The translations under genes were made by a program, and so were the position numbers. Below the pieces are notes generated by a model. It was not told the origin of the DNA and ran no database searches. It saw only the letters and a program-made list of their open reading frames with translations. From Burkholderiales bacterium (GTDB taxonomy: Bacteria; Pseudomonadota; Gammaproteobacteria; Burkholderiales; Burkholderiaceae_D): a stretch of DNA of 5,035 nt. Within the stretch, counting starts at the first letter, position 1. Every line of letters begins with the position of its first letter. The stretch is from positions 1 through 5,035 of the forward strand of contig JAGWUK010000285.1 in NCBI GenBank assembly GCA_028868455.1, read 5' to 3'. Positions 1-5,035 of this stretch are shown piece by piece.

Positions 1-1385
1 TCCTGCGCCGTATAGCCTACAAACGGCACCGGTTTTTTGGGATCGCTGACGTATTCGTCGTACTCACCGGTCTGCGCCGCTGGTGCCTTCCAGTCCAGCG
101 TGCCGTTTTTCCCCAGATACAAGGTGCGTGCCTGTGCCTGTTGCGGCGGCCATTGCGCATACTGCCGCCAGACATTGGTGCCGGTTTCAAACACCGTCGC
201 TTCGGCAAGTGGCGCTTCTGATACGCCTTTCAAATAATGTTCAAAGAAAGGAAAAACAATATGCTGGCGATAGTATTCGCCCGTCTTTGCGTCAAAACTG
301 ACGCTGCCCATACTTTTTCCGATCATGCGCCCCCAGGCGCCATGCGACCATGGCCCAATGACGATGCCATTGAAATTGCCACTGTTGTTGCGTTTGATAC
401 TGTTATAAGTTGTCAATGGCCCCTGCACATCTTCAGCGTCGTACCAGCCACCCACGGTCAGCACTGCAGCATGAATATTTTTTAAATGCGCAGCAATATT
501 CCTGGACTTCCAGAACTCGTCATAGCTGGAATGGGCAATGGTCGGCATCAGCAATTCGCGTTGCTTGTCGCTGAGCTGTGCCGTGATGTTTTTCAGCGTC
601 AGGTACTTCAAGAAAAATTCGTAACCATCCGACGTACCGTAGTCAAATTCTTCCCATTTTTTGGGCAAGGTCGTCGGATTTTTTTCAGTCGTAAAACTCG
701 CATAAAAGCCGAAATTGGCCGCCAGCATAAACGCGCCGCCATGATAAGAATCGTCCCCCATAAACAAATCGGTCACTGGCGCCTGTGGTGACGCAGCTTT
801 GATTGCGGGATGCGAATCGATAATGCTGGCCGATGTATAAAATCCCGGATAAGAAATTCCCCAGATACCAACCTTGCCATTGTTATTCGGCACATTTTTC
901 AGGAGCCATTCAACCGTGTCGTACATGTCCTGGCTTTCCACGCCTTCGCCGGGTTGCCGGTCTTTTTTGACATGTGGCGTCATTTCCTGCCAGACACCTT
1001 CCGACATATACCGTCCGCGTACGTCCTGATTTACAAAAATATAGCCAGCGTTTTCAAAGTCCTTGGACGGTCCCAGCGCCGGCGGATAAAAATCGACGCC
1101 ATAACGCATTTGTTCGCCATCATGGACGCCCGCGCCATACGGCGTCCTGTTCATCAAGAATGGATACGATTTCGACGTATCTTTTGGCACATAGACAACG
1201 GTAAACAAGCGCACGCCATCACGCATAGGAATGCGAAATTCATATTTGGTGTAGCGTTCTTTCACAGAAATTTTGGCCGTTTCCGCTGCCGCAGGTTCTG
1301 CAGCCTGCGCGAGCATTGATGAGCCCGTGGCGAATAAAGCCAATGAACATAGAACCACACATTGCTTACTAAAAAGGCGCATCAT
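1..1385 (-). CDS. Secreted CocE/NonD-family serine hydrolase, alpha-amino-acid ester hydrolase-like (3' end outside window)
   Basis: The first 461 codons of an alpha/beta hydrolase that runs off the left edge. Residues 1-28 look like a signal peptide (basic start, hydrophobic run 9-22, cleavage after Ala28 in LAQA|AEP), so the enzyme is probably periplasmic or exported. The catalytic domain shows RTPYG (80-84), DVRGR (121-125), the nucleophile motif GISYPG (Ser178), GGWYDAED (Asp316) and GPWSHG (His348). Family knowledge: CocE/NonD (peptidase S15-like) enzymes cleave esters or amides with this triad. Glu318, Asp319 and Asp212 (in MGDD, 34 residues after the serine) match the carboxylate cluster that binds the substrate amino group in AEHs, which hydrolyse or synthesise beta-lactam antibiotics with alpha-amino side chains. 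Residues from about 390 begin the C-terminal jelly-roll domain; roughly 150-180 residues are probably missing. Start: ATGs at 1385 and 1382 follow an AGAGAG stretch; an in-frame ATG at 1394 is also possible. Family confidence is high; AEH specificity is inferred. Confidence 0.88.
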   Translation of the reverse strand, partial: MMRLFSKQCVVLCSLALFATGSSMLAQAAEPAAAETAKISVKERYTKYEFRIPMRDGVRLFTVVYVPKDTSKSYPFLMNRTPYGAGVHDGEQMRYGVDFYPPALGPSKDFENAGYIFVNQDVRGRYMSEGVWQEMTPHVKKDRQPGEGVESQDMYDTVEWLLKNVPNNNGKVGIWGISYPGFYTSASIIDSHPAIKAASPQAPVTDLFMGDDSYHGGAFMLAANFGFYASFTTEKNPTTLPKKWEEFDYGTSDGYEFFLKYLTLKNITAQLSDKQRELLMPTIAHSSYDEFWKSRNIAAHLKNIHAAVLTVGGWYDAEDVQGPLTTYNSIKRNNSGNFNGIVIGPWSHGAWGRMIGKSMGSVSFDAKTGEYYRQHIVFPFFEHYLKGVSEAPLAEATVFETGTNVWRQYAQWPPQQAQARTLYLGKNGTLDWKAPAAQTGEYDEYVSDPKKPVPFVGYTAQ

Positions 1386-1391
1386 CTCTCT
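1386..1391 (-). promoter_or_regulatory. Weak ribosome binding site of the hydrolase gene
   Basis: AGAGAG on the minus strand abuts the ATG at 1385 and lies 3 nt before the in-frame ATG at 1382. The spacing is short, so translation may really begin at 1382, which would shorten the protein by one residue. The upstream in-frame ATG at 1394 has no clear Shine-Dalgarno sequence. Confidence 0.35.
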
Positions 1392-1439
1392 CATTATTAT
1401 TCAATCCATTAAAATTTTTCTGTTCCGGAAAAACCGGTC

Positions 1440-1472
1440 CATGTTGACGCCATGCTGAACTTTATCAACATG
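1440..1472. repeat. Inverted repeat CATGTTGA-N17-TCAACATG
   Basis: Two perfect 8-bp arms, 1440-1447 and 1465-1472, face each other across 17 bases, about 55-85 bp upstream of the hydrolase start. The position would suit an operator for a dimeric regulator. An 8-bp match at some spacing is expected about once or twice by chance in a window this size, so function is only a possibility. Confidence 0.3.
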
Positions 1473-1725
1473 AGCCCACTCCAATCTTTCAAAATAAAAG
1501 TATGGCTCAAGCAAATACCCGTCAATGCGGTCAACGGAATAAGTAACTGAGTGTAATTTGCGCTTAAAGTTTCTTTTTGTTCGCATTAAACTGCATAAGG
1601 ACGCATGCAACATGGCTACAGCGAGACATAACGTCAGTTGAAGAGTTGTGACAGCAGCCATACCGTCGCTGCGGTAATTTTACAAATGCCCCCCCTGAAC
1701 CGAAGTGTGCCAAATGGTCATGATC

Positions 1726-2133
1726 ATGAAAAATCTTAAAGCGCTTATTCTGGCGATGTTGCTCATGCCAGTTTCCTATTCGGCCTTTGCCGCCCATCCG
1801 CATTTCCACGGTCACGGTCACGGTCCACGTGTCAGTTTTGGTTTATATGTTAACCCTTTCCCGGTGTATTACGGTCGTGGCTACTACCGTTCATACTACG
1901 ACCCCTACCCTTATAACTACGGACCGGAAGTCATCGTCGCACCGCCCGTCACTATTGCGCCACCGGTCTATATTCCTGCACCGACCGTGATTTATGAAAC
2001 CGTGCCAGAAACCGCAGTGCCATCCAATAATGATTGGCTATATTGCAACAACCCCGACGGCTTTTACCCCGCAATTAAATCCTGCCCGGGCGGATGGCAG
2101 CATGTGCCTGCACAACCATCCGGAAACCGATAG
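1726..2133 (+). CDS. Small exported His-, Tyr- and Pro-rich protein of unknown function
   Basis: A 135-residue protein from the ATG at 1726. Residues 1-22 are a clear signal peptide (MKNLK, hydrophobic 6-18, AFA|A cleavage). The mature N-terminus has five histidines at alternating positions (24, 26, 28, 30, 32), which could bind metal. Residues 40-66 are rich in Tyr and Gly, and 67-100 form a Pro/Val-rich linker. The C-terminus has W-L-Y-C107 ... G-F-Y-P ... C120-P-G-G-W. From general knowledge, similar YC...YYP...CP.GW endings occur in many short proteobacterial envelope proteins without assigned function; the two cysteines could form a disulfide in the periplasm. Start choice: GTG 1705 and ATGs 1714 and 1720 are in frame upstream, none with a strong Shine-Dalgarno sequence; 1726 gives the most typical signal peptide. 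It is monocistronic, facing the shared terminator. I do not assign a function. Confidence 0.8.
   Translation: MKNLKALILAMLLMPVSYSAFAAHPHFHGHGHGPRVSFGLYVNPFPVYYGRGYYRSYYDPYPYNYGPEVIVAPPVTIAPPVYIPAPTVIYETVPETAVPSNNDWLYCNNPDGFYPAIKSCPGGWQHVPAQPSGNR
1807..1824 (+). repeat. Three tandem copies of CACGGT encoding (His-Gly)3
   Basis: Three exact 6-bp units, in frame, encode residues 28-33 of the exported protein with identical codons. Gain or loss of a unit would keep the frame and change the number of histidines. Confidence 0.75.
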
Positions 2134-2182
2134 CGAGCATAGTCAACGACGCCGCACAATCATGCTTGTCGCATGAATATGC

Positions 2183-2212
2183 AAAAAGGGCGCAACACAT
2201 TGCGCCCTTTTT
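2183..2212. terminator. Bidirectional intrinsic terminator
   Basis: A perfect 13-bp stem (2183-2195 with 2200-2212) closes a CACA loop. The core GGGCGCAA/TTGCGCCC is flanked by five A on the left and five T on the right, so an RNA from either strand has a G+C-rich hairpin followed by a U tract. It lies 49 bp after the stop of the His-rich gene and 16 bp beyond the stop of cheV, where the two genes converge. Confidence 0.93.
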
Positions 2213-2228
2213 ATTTACCCCAGCAATT

Positions 2229-3194
2229 CTATTTGGCCAGTACCTGACGAATTTTTGCTGCCAGCTCTTCCGCTACAAACTTCGCGACATATCCATCCGC
2301 GCCGACAGTTTTGATGTGTTCCTCGTTAGTCGATCCAGACAGGGATGAGTGAATCACTACTGGCAACAATTTAAACCGCTCGTCACGCTTGATCTTGCGT
2401 GTCAACGAAAAACCATCCATTTCCGGCATTTCCAGATCCGTCAATACCATGGCAACCTTGTCGTAGATTGTGCGGCCTTCGCCCTGAGCGGCAGTGGCCA
2501 ACGATTGCAGCTTCTCCCATGCCTCTTTGCCGGTTTTCGTCATGATATACGGTGCCCCCATTGCTTCCAGCGCCTGCTCAATCAGGCTACGAGCGACCGC
2601 TGAATCATCGGCAGCAATGATGACCGCACCGTCCTTCATTTTCAACTTATCGCCGATGGTTTCAGGATCGACGTCTTTGCTATCCGATGGCGTAATCTGA
2701 CGCAAGATCTGCTCGACATCCAATACCTGCGCGAGACGGGTATTTTCGGTATCGCCGTCGAGCCGGGCAATGCTGGTTACCATGCCGCCGACAGCACTGT
2801 TTTCAGCGGACAAAACCTGATTCCAGTCCAGGCGCACGATTTCTTCCACGGACTCCACCGCAAAGCCCTGGGTGGTACGCGCGTATTCGGTGACCAGCAT
2901 GATATTCAGACCGGTCTTAGGCGTACAGCCAACCACGGCTGGCAAATCAATCACGGGGATAATCTGTCCGCGCAAATTGACCACACCCAGCATGTGCGGC
3001 AAAGCACCTGCCACTGCGGTAATCGTCGGCATAGCGACAATTTCACGCACCTTGAAAACGTTAATACCAAACAGTTCCGAGCGATCCCCGCTGGCGTCGC
3101 CTCCCAGTCGGAACAGCAATAATTCAAATTTATTGGAACCAGTGAGATTGGTACGTTCATCAACTTCTTGCTGTACTGAACTCATGTTTGCCAT
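2229..3194 (-). CDS. cheV: Chemotaxis coupling protein CheV (CheW domain plus response-regulator receiver)
   Basis: A cytoplasmic adaptor that, in the known family, links chemoreceptors to the kinase CheA and is itself phosphorylated, probably for adaptation. Residues about 20-168 form the CheW-like domain: the N-terminal DERTNL...NKFELLLFRLG pattern typical of CheV, VFKVREIV (46-53), and LGVVNLRGQIIPVIDL (69-84). Residues about 189-321 form the receiver: acidic pair Asp196-Asp197, phosphoacceptor Asp253 in LTDLEMPEMDG, Ser283 at the Thr/Ser switch position, and Lys305 followed by Phe, as is common in CheV, rather than Pro. All phosphorylation residues are present, so the receiver should be active. 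The length of 321 is normal for the family. Start: ATG 3194 has GGGG directly against it, whereas the in-frame ATG at 3185 (Met4) has GGGGA 8 nt upstream, so the true protein may begin at MSSVQQE. It lies 53 bp downstream of ppnN in the same direction. Confidence 0.96.
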   Translation of the reverse strand: MANMSSVQQEVDERTNLTGSNKFELLLFRLGGDASGDRSELFGINVFKVREIVAMPTITAVAGALPHMLGVVNLRGQIIPVIDLPAVVGCTPKTGLNIMLVTEYARTTQGFAVESVEEIVRLDWNQVLSAENSAVGGMVTSIARLDGDTENTRLAQVLDVEQILRQITPSDSKDVDPETIGDKLKMKDGAVIIAADDSAVARSLIEQALEAMGAPYIMTKTGKEAWEKLQSLATAAQGEGRTIYDKVAMVLTDLEMPEMDGFSLTRKIKRDERFKLLPVVIHSSLSGSTNEEHIKTVGADGYVAKFVAEELAAKIRQVLAK

Positions 3195-3247
3195 CCCCGA
3201 AAGTTAAAGAATTGAACGATTATCATCCTAACGATTGCCCCGTACTT
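3195..3247 (-). other. Short ppnN-cheV gap with a repeated AACGATT
   Basis: There is no hairpin-plus-T-tract terminator here, so ppnN transcripts may continue into cheV. The plus strand carries AACGATT at 3215-3221 and again at 3230-3236. On the minus strand GATAAT (3219-3224) resembles a -10 box, but no good -35 lies 16-18 bp upstream, so a separate cheV promoter is not established. I saw no FliA-type (sigma-28) promoter. Confidence 0.4.
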
Positions 3248-4618
3248 CTATTTTATGATGCGATAACATGGAGTGTACGCTTTACCCGGCAATTTCATGC
3301 GATTTTGTGCCACAAATGACGCAAGCAAGGTATCCATAGACTCCATAATTGCGGCGTCGCCGTGAATTTCAAAATGGCCGTGCTTTTCAATGGCACGGAT
3401 ACCCTGATCCTTGACGTTGCCAGCGACCACACCGGAAAAAGCCCTGCGCAAATTGGCGGCCAATAAATGCCGCGCCTGGTTTTTATGCAAAGCAAGGTTA
3501 CGCATATTCTGATGCGTAGGCGCGAACGGTTTCTGAAACTCGGTATCGATTTTCAGGAGCCAGTTGAAATAATAGGCATCCCCTTTTTCCTTGCGGAATT
3601 CGCGCACGCGCTTGATGCCATTCTGAACCTCTTGCGCCACTCTGGCGGGATCATTGACAATAATCTGGTAATGCTGCTGCGCTTCCGGCCCCAGGGTATC
3701 GGCGATAAAACGGTCGATCTGGCGGAAGTAATCCGCAGCGCTTTCGGGCCCGGTAAAAATTAAAGGGAAAGGCAAATTGGCATTATCCGGATGCAATAAT
3801 ATCCCCAGCAAATACAGGATTTCCTCCGCTGTTCCAGCGCCTCCCGGAAACACCACAACTGCATGACCGATGCGTACGAAAGCCTCCAGGCGTTTTTCTA
3901 TATCCGGCAAAATGACCAGATCATTGACGATCGGGTTCGGCGCTTCGGCAGCAATAATGCCTGGTTCCGTGATGCCAAGATAACGACCTTTACTCACCCG
4001 CTGCTTGGCATGTCCTATCGCTGCGCCTTTCATCGGGCCTTTCATTGCGCCGGGACCGCATCCGGTACAGATATCCATACCGCGCAGACCGAGGTGGTAA
4101 CCGACTTGCTTGGTATAGTCGTATTCATTGCCGGAGATGGAATGCCCGCCCCAGCAAACAACCATGTTGGGATTTACCTGCGGTCGCAACAGGTTCGCAT
4201 TGCGCAAAACATGAAACACGGCGTCGCTGACGCCTTCGGTTGTGTTCAGATCGAACTTGTTTCCATCTGCAAATTCGGCATTGATAAAGATAATGTCGCG
4301 CAGTACGGCAAATAAATGTTCCTGAATGCCTTTAATCATTACGCCATCGACAAAGGCACTGGCGGGAGCACCTTTGACATCAAGTTTGATACCGCGCTCA
4401 CGCTGTATGATGCTGACTTCGAAGCTCTTATAACGCTCCAGCAATTCCTTGCCATCATCCAGTCCGCTCCCACAGTTCAATACCGCCAAAGCGCAACTGC
4501 GAAACACCTGATACAAGCCACCGTGCGAGTTATCCAATAATTTATTCACTTCCGCCTTGGACAAAACTTCCATCCGTCCTTCAGGGGAAATTTGTGTGTC
4601 GATGACTTCATACTTCAT
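3248..4618 (-). CDS. ppnN: Nucleotide 5'-monophosphate nucleosidase PpnN (YgdH)
   Basis: Cleaves purine and pyrimidine nucleoside 5'-monophosphates to free base and ribose 5-phosphate in the cytoplasm; the E. coli enzyme is stimulated by (p)ppGpp. The 456-residue product matches E. coli YgdH (454 aa, from memory) along its length. N-terminal domain about 1-135 (ISPEGRMEVLSKAEV, LYQVFRSCALAVLN). Central LOG (lysine-decarboxylase-like) Rossmann domain about 150-335, with CWGGHS (155-160), TGCGPGAM (185-192), PDIEKRLEAF and the PGGAGTAEE signature (258-266), whose glutamates are catalytic in the LOG family. C-terminal domain about 340-456 with RRAFSGVVAGNVK and a VAQNRMKLPG ending near-identical to E. 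coli. Start: ATG 4618 has GGAGAGG 9 nt upstream; extending to ATG 4648 would add 10 residues without family support and would swallow that site. It is first in a possible two-gene unit with cheV. Confidence 0.97.
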   Translation of the reverse strand: MKYEVIDTQISPEGRMEVLSKAEVNKLLDNSHGGLYQVFRSCALAVLNCGSGLDDGKELLERYKSFEVSIIQRERGIKLDVKGAPASAFVDGVMIKGIQEHLFAVLRDIIFINAEFADGNKFDLNTTEGVSDAVFHVLRNANLLRPQVNPNMVVCWGGHSISGNEYDYTKQVGYHLGLRGMDICTGCGPGAMKGPMKGAAIGHAKQRVSKGRYLGITEPGIIAAEAPNPIVNDLVILPDIEKRLEAFVRIGHAVVVFPGGAGTAEEILYLLGILLHPDNANLPFPLIFTGPESAADYFRQIDRFIADTLGPEAQQHYQIIVNDPARVAQEVQNGIKRVREFRKEKGDAYYFNWLLKIDTEFQKPFAPTHQNMRNLALHKNQARHLLAANLRRAFSGVVAGNVKDQGIRAIEKHGHFEIHGDAAIMESMDTLLASFVAQNRMKLPGKAYTPCYRIIK

Positions 4619-4627
4619 GCTACGTAA

Positions 4628-4634
4628 CCTCTCC
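4628..4634 (-). promoter_or_regulatory. Shine-Dalgarno site that fixes the ppnN start
   Basis: GGAGAGG on the minus strand, 9 nt before the ATG at 4618. It lies inside the longer frame that begins at 4648 and is the main reason to prefer 4618. Confidence 0.8.
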
Positions 4635-4697
4635 ATGTCGCAGACCAACAGTTTTCAGCAGAGCTGACGCAAATTTGTTTCGGCCATGTAGACCAAC
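4633..4697 (-). repeat. Imperfect direct repeat in the ppnN leader
   Basis: CCATGT-CGC-AGACCAAC (4633-4649) recurs as CCATGT-AGACCAAC (4684-4697), identical apart from a 3-base insertion. The first copy touches the Shine-Dalgarno site. Between them lies a 13-base dyad TCAGC-AGA-GCTGA (4655-4667). This may be a binding site pair, a local duplication or chance. Confidence 0.35.
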
Positions 4698-4912
4698 GAC
4701 GGCAGCACAGAAAACCGACAAGATGTCATTGCACCGCCGCACAGCTTTGCGTAAGCCCTATTCAGATGAAACATTTCCTAAAACCCATTATGCATGGAAT
4801 TCCCGATTTTTCTACTGCTGCAACCAACAATTTTCCAAGTCAAATGAAAACATATGTCATACCACCCGGCACCATGCGCAAGCTGATGTAGAAATTAATT
4901 TACGTCCTGCGG

Positions 4913-4941
4913 TTGTATAAGCAGGCGATGCCGTGTAGAAT
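4913..4941 (+). promoter_or_regulatory. Probable sigma-70 promoter of the tRNA-fMet gene
   Basis: TTGTAT (4913-4918), a 17-bp spacer and TAGAAT (4936-4941, five of six consensus bases). Transcription would start near 4948, a few bases before the mature 5' end. The bases after the -10 (TCGCCTCC) are G+C- and pyrimidine-rich, the kind of discriminator associated with stringent control of stable RNA genes. The -35 is weak. Confidence 0.5.
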
Positions 4942-4955
4942 TCGCCTCCTTCAGA

Positions 4956-5032
<77 letters not shown>

Positions 5033-5035
5033 AAT

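Larger units (their letters stand above)
1386..1725. other. Divergent intergenic region without a convincing gene
   Basis: This stretch separates the divergent hydrolase and His-rich protein genes and must hold both promoters. I could not find a sigma-70 promoter with two good hexamers on either strand. Visible structure: an 8-bp inverted repeat at 1440-1472; CCGG-AAAAA-CCGG at 1425-1437; a short dyad TACCG-N6-CGGTA at 1661-1676 on the His-rich gene side; and a minus-strand TTTAAT near 1409-1414, resembling a -10 box without a matching -35. An 86-codon minus-strand reading frame (1401-1661) crosses the region but has no Shine-Dalgarno sequence or recognisable similarity. Confidence 0.6.
4619..4955. 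other. Intergenic region between ppnN and tRNA-fMet
   Basis: It holds the ppnN ribosome binding site and leader repeats at the left and the tRNA promoter at the right. The middle (about 4700-4890) shows nothing I can support: an 81-codon plus-strand frame at 4675-4920 is Cys-, His- and Arg-rich without a Shine-Dalgarno sequence and looks non-coding. Minus-strand hexamers such as TTGACT near 4838-4843 lack a properly spaced -10, so no ppnN promoter is called. Confidence 0.55.

Noticed and set aside
810..1319. 169-codon plus-strand reading frame, along with shorter plus-strand frames at 37-791
   Set aside because: They lie antisense to the hydrolase, which has clear catalytic motifs and a signal peptide; their translations are Arg/His-rich and have no recognisable domain.
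1401..1661. 86-codon minus-strand frame ending just upstream of the hydrolase
   Set aside because: It has a hydrophobic start and sits where a small upstream gene could, but it lacks a Shine-Dalgarno sequence, resembles no family I know and covers the region where promoters are needed.
1564..1821. 85-codon minus-strand frame overlapping the start of the His-rich protein gene
   Set aside because: Antisense to a gene with a good signal peptide; the His-rich look is the reverse reading of the CACGGT repeats.
2161..2175. CATGC-TTGTC-GCATG short hairpin after the His-rich gene
   Set aside because: Only 5 bp with no T tract; the strong hairpin at 2183-2212 explains termination.
2872..3207. 111-codon plus-strand frame inside cheV
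   Set aside because: Antisense to the conserved CheW domain of cheV and without a recognisable domain.
3863..4315. 150-codon plus-strand frame inside ppnN
   Set aside because: Shadow of the ppnN frame; ppnN is conserved along its full length with the PGGxGTxEE signature.
4619..4648. 10-residue N-terminal extension of PpnN from ATG 4648
   Set aside because: No counterpart at the E. coli YgdH N-terminus, and it would place the strong GGAGAGG site inside the gene; ATG 4618 is better.
4675..4920. 81-codon plus-strand frame upstream of tRNA-fMet
   Set aside because: No ribosome binding site, atypical composition rich in Cys, His and Arg, and it overlaps the -35 of the tRNA promoter.

Overview
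This window reads as an ordinary stretch of chromosome from a betaproteobacterium, most likely Burkholderiales and possibly Oxalobacteraceae. That placement is inference from gene content, base composition near 50% G+C and protein style. The sequence alone does not fix the genus. I see no transposase, integrase, phage gene, CRISPR array or attachment site, and I did not find a new multi-gene system.

Layout from left to right. (1) Positions 1-1385, minus strand: the first 461 codons of a secreted CocE/NonD-type serine hydrolase, cut by the left window edge. Its active-site pattern matches the alpha-amino-acid ester hydrolase (AEH) branch. (2) Positions 1386-1725: a divergent intergenic region with a few small dyads and no convincing gene. 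(3) Positions 1726-2133, plus strand: a small exported protein of unknown function. It has a His-X repeat right after the signal peptide, a Tyr/Pro-rich middle and a two-cysteine C-terminal motif. (4) Positions 2183-2212: a perfect 13-bp hairpin flanked by A and T tracts, serving as a terminator for both converging genes. (5) Positions 2229-3194, minus strand: cheV, a chemotaxis coupling protein with CheW and receiver domains. (6) Positions 3248-4618, minus strand: ppnN (ygdH), the nucleotide 5'-monophosphate nucleosidase that is a (p)ppGpp target in E. coli. (7) Positions 4619-4955: an intergenic region holding the ppnN leader and a likely tRNA promoter. (8) Positions 4956-5032, plus strand: a complete initiator tRNA-fMet with encoded CCA.

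ppnN and cheV lie in the same direction with a 53-bp gap and no visible terminator, so they may share a transcript. The tRNA-fMet gene is divergent from ppnN. The hydrolase and the His-rich exported protein are divergent from each other and could be controlled from the shared region between them. The points most worth following are the complete AEH-type residue set in the hydrolase and the His-X and Cys architecture of the small exported protein.
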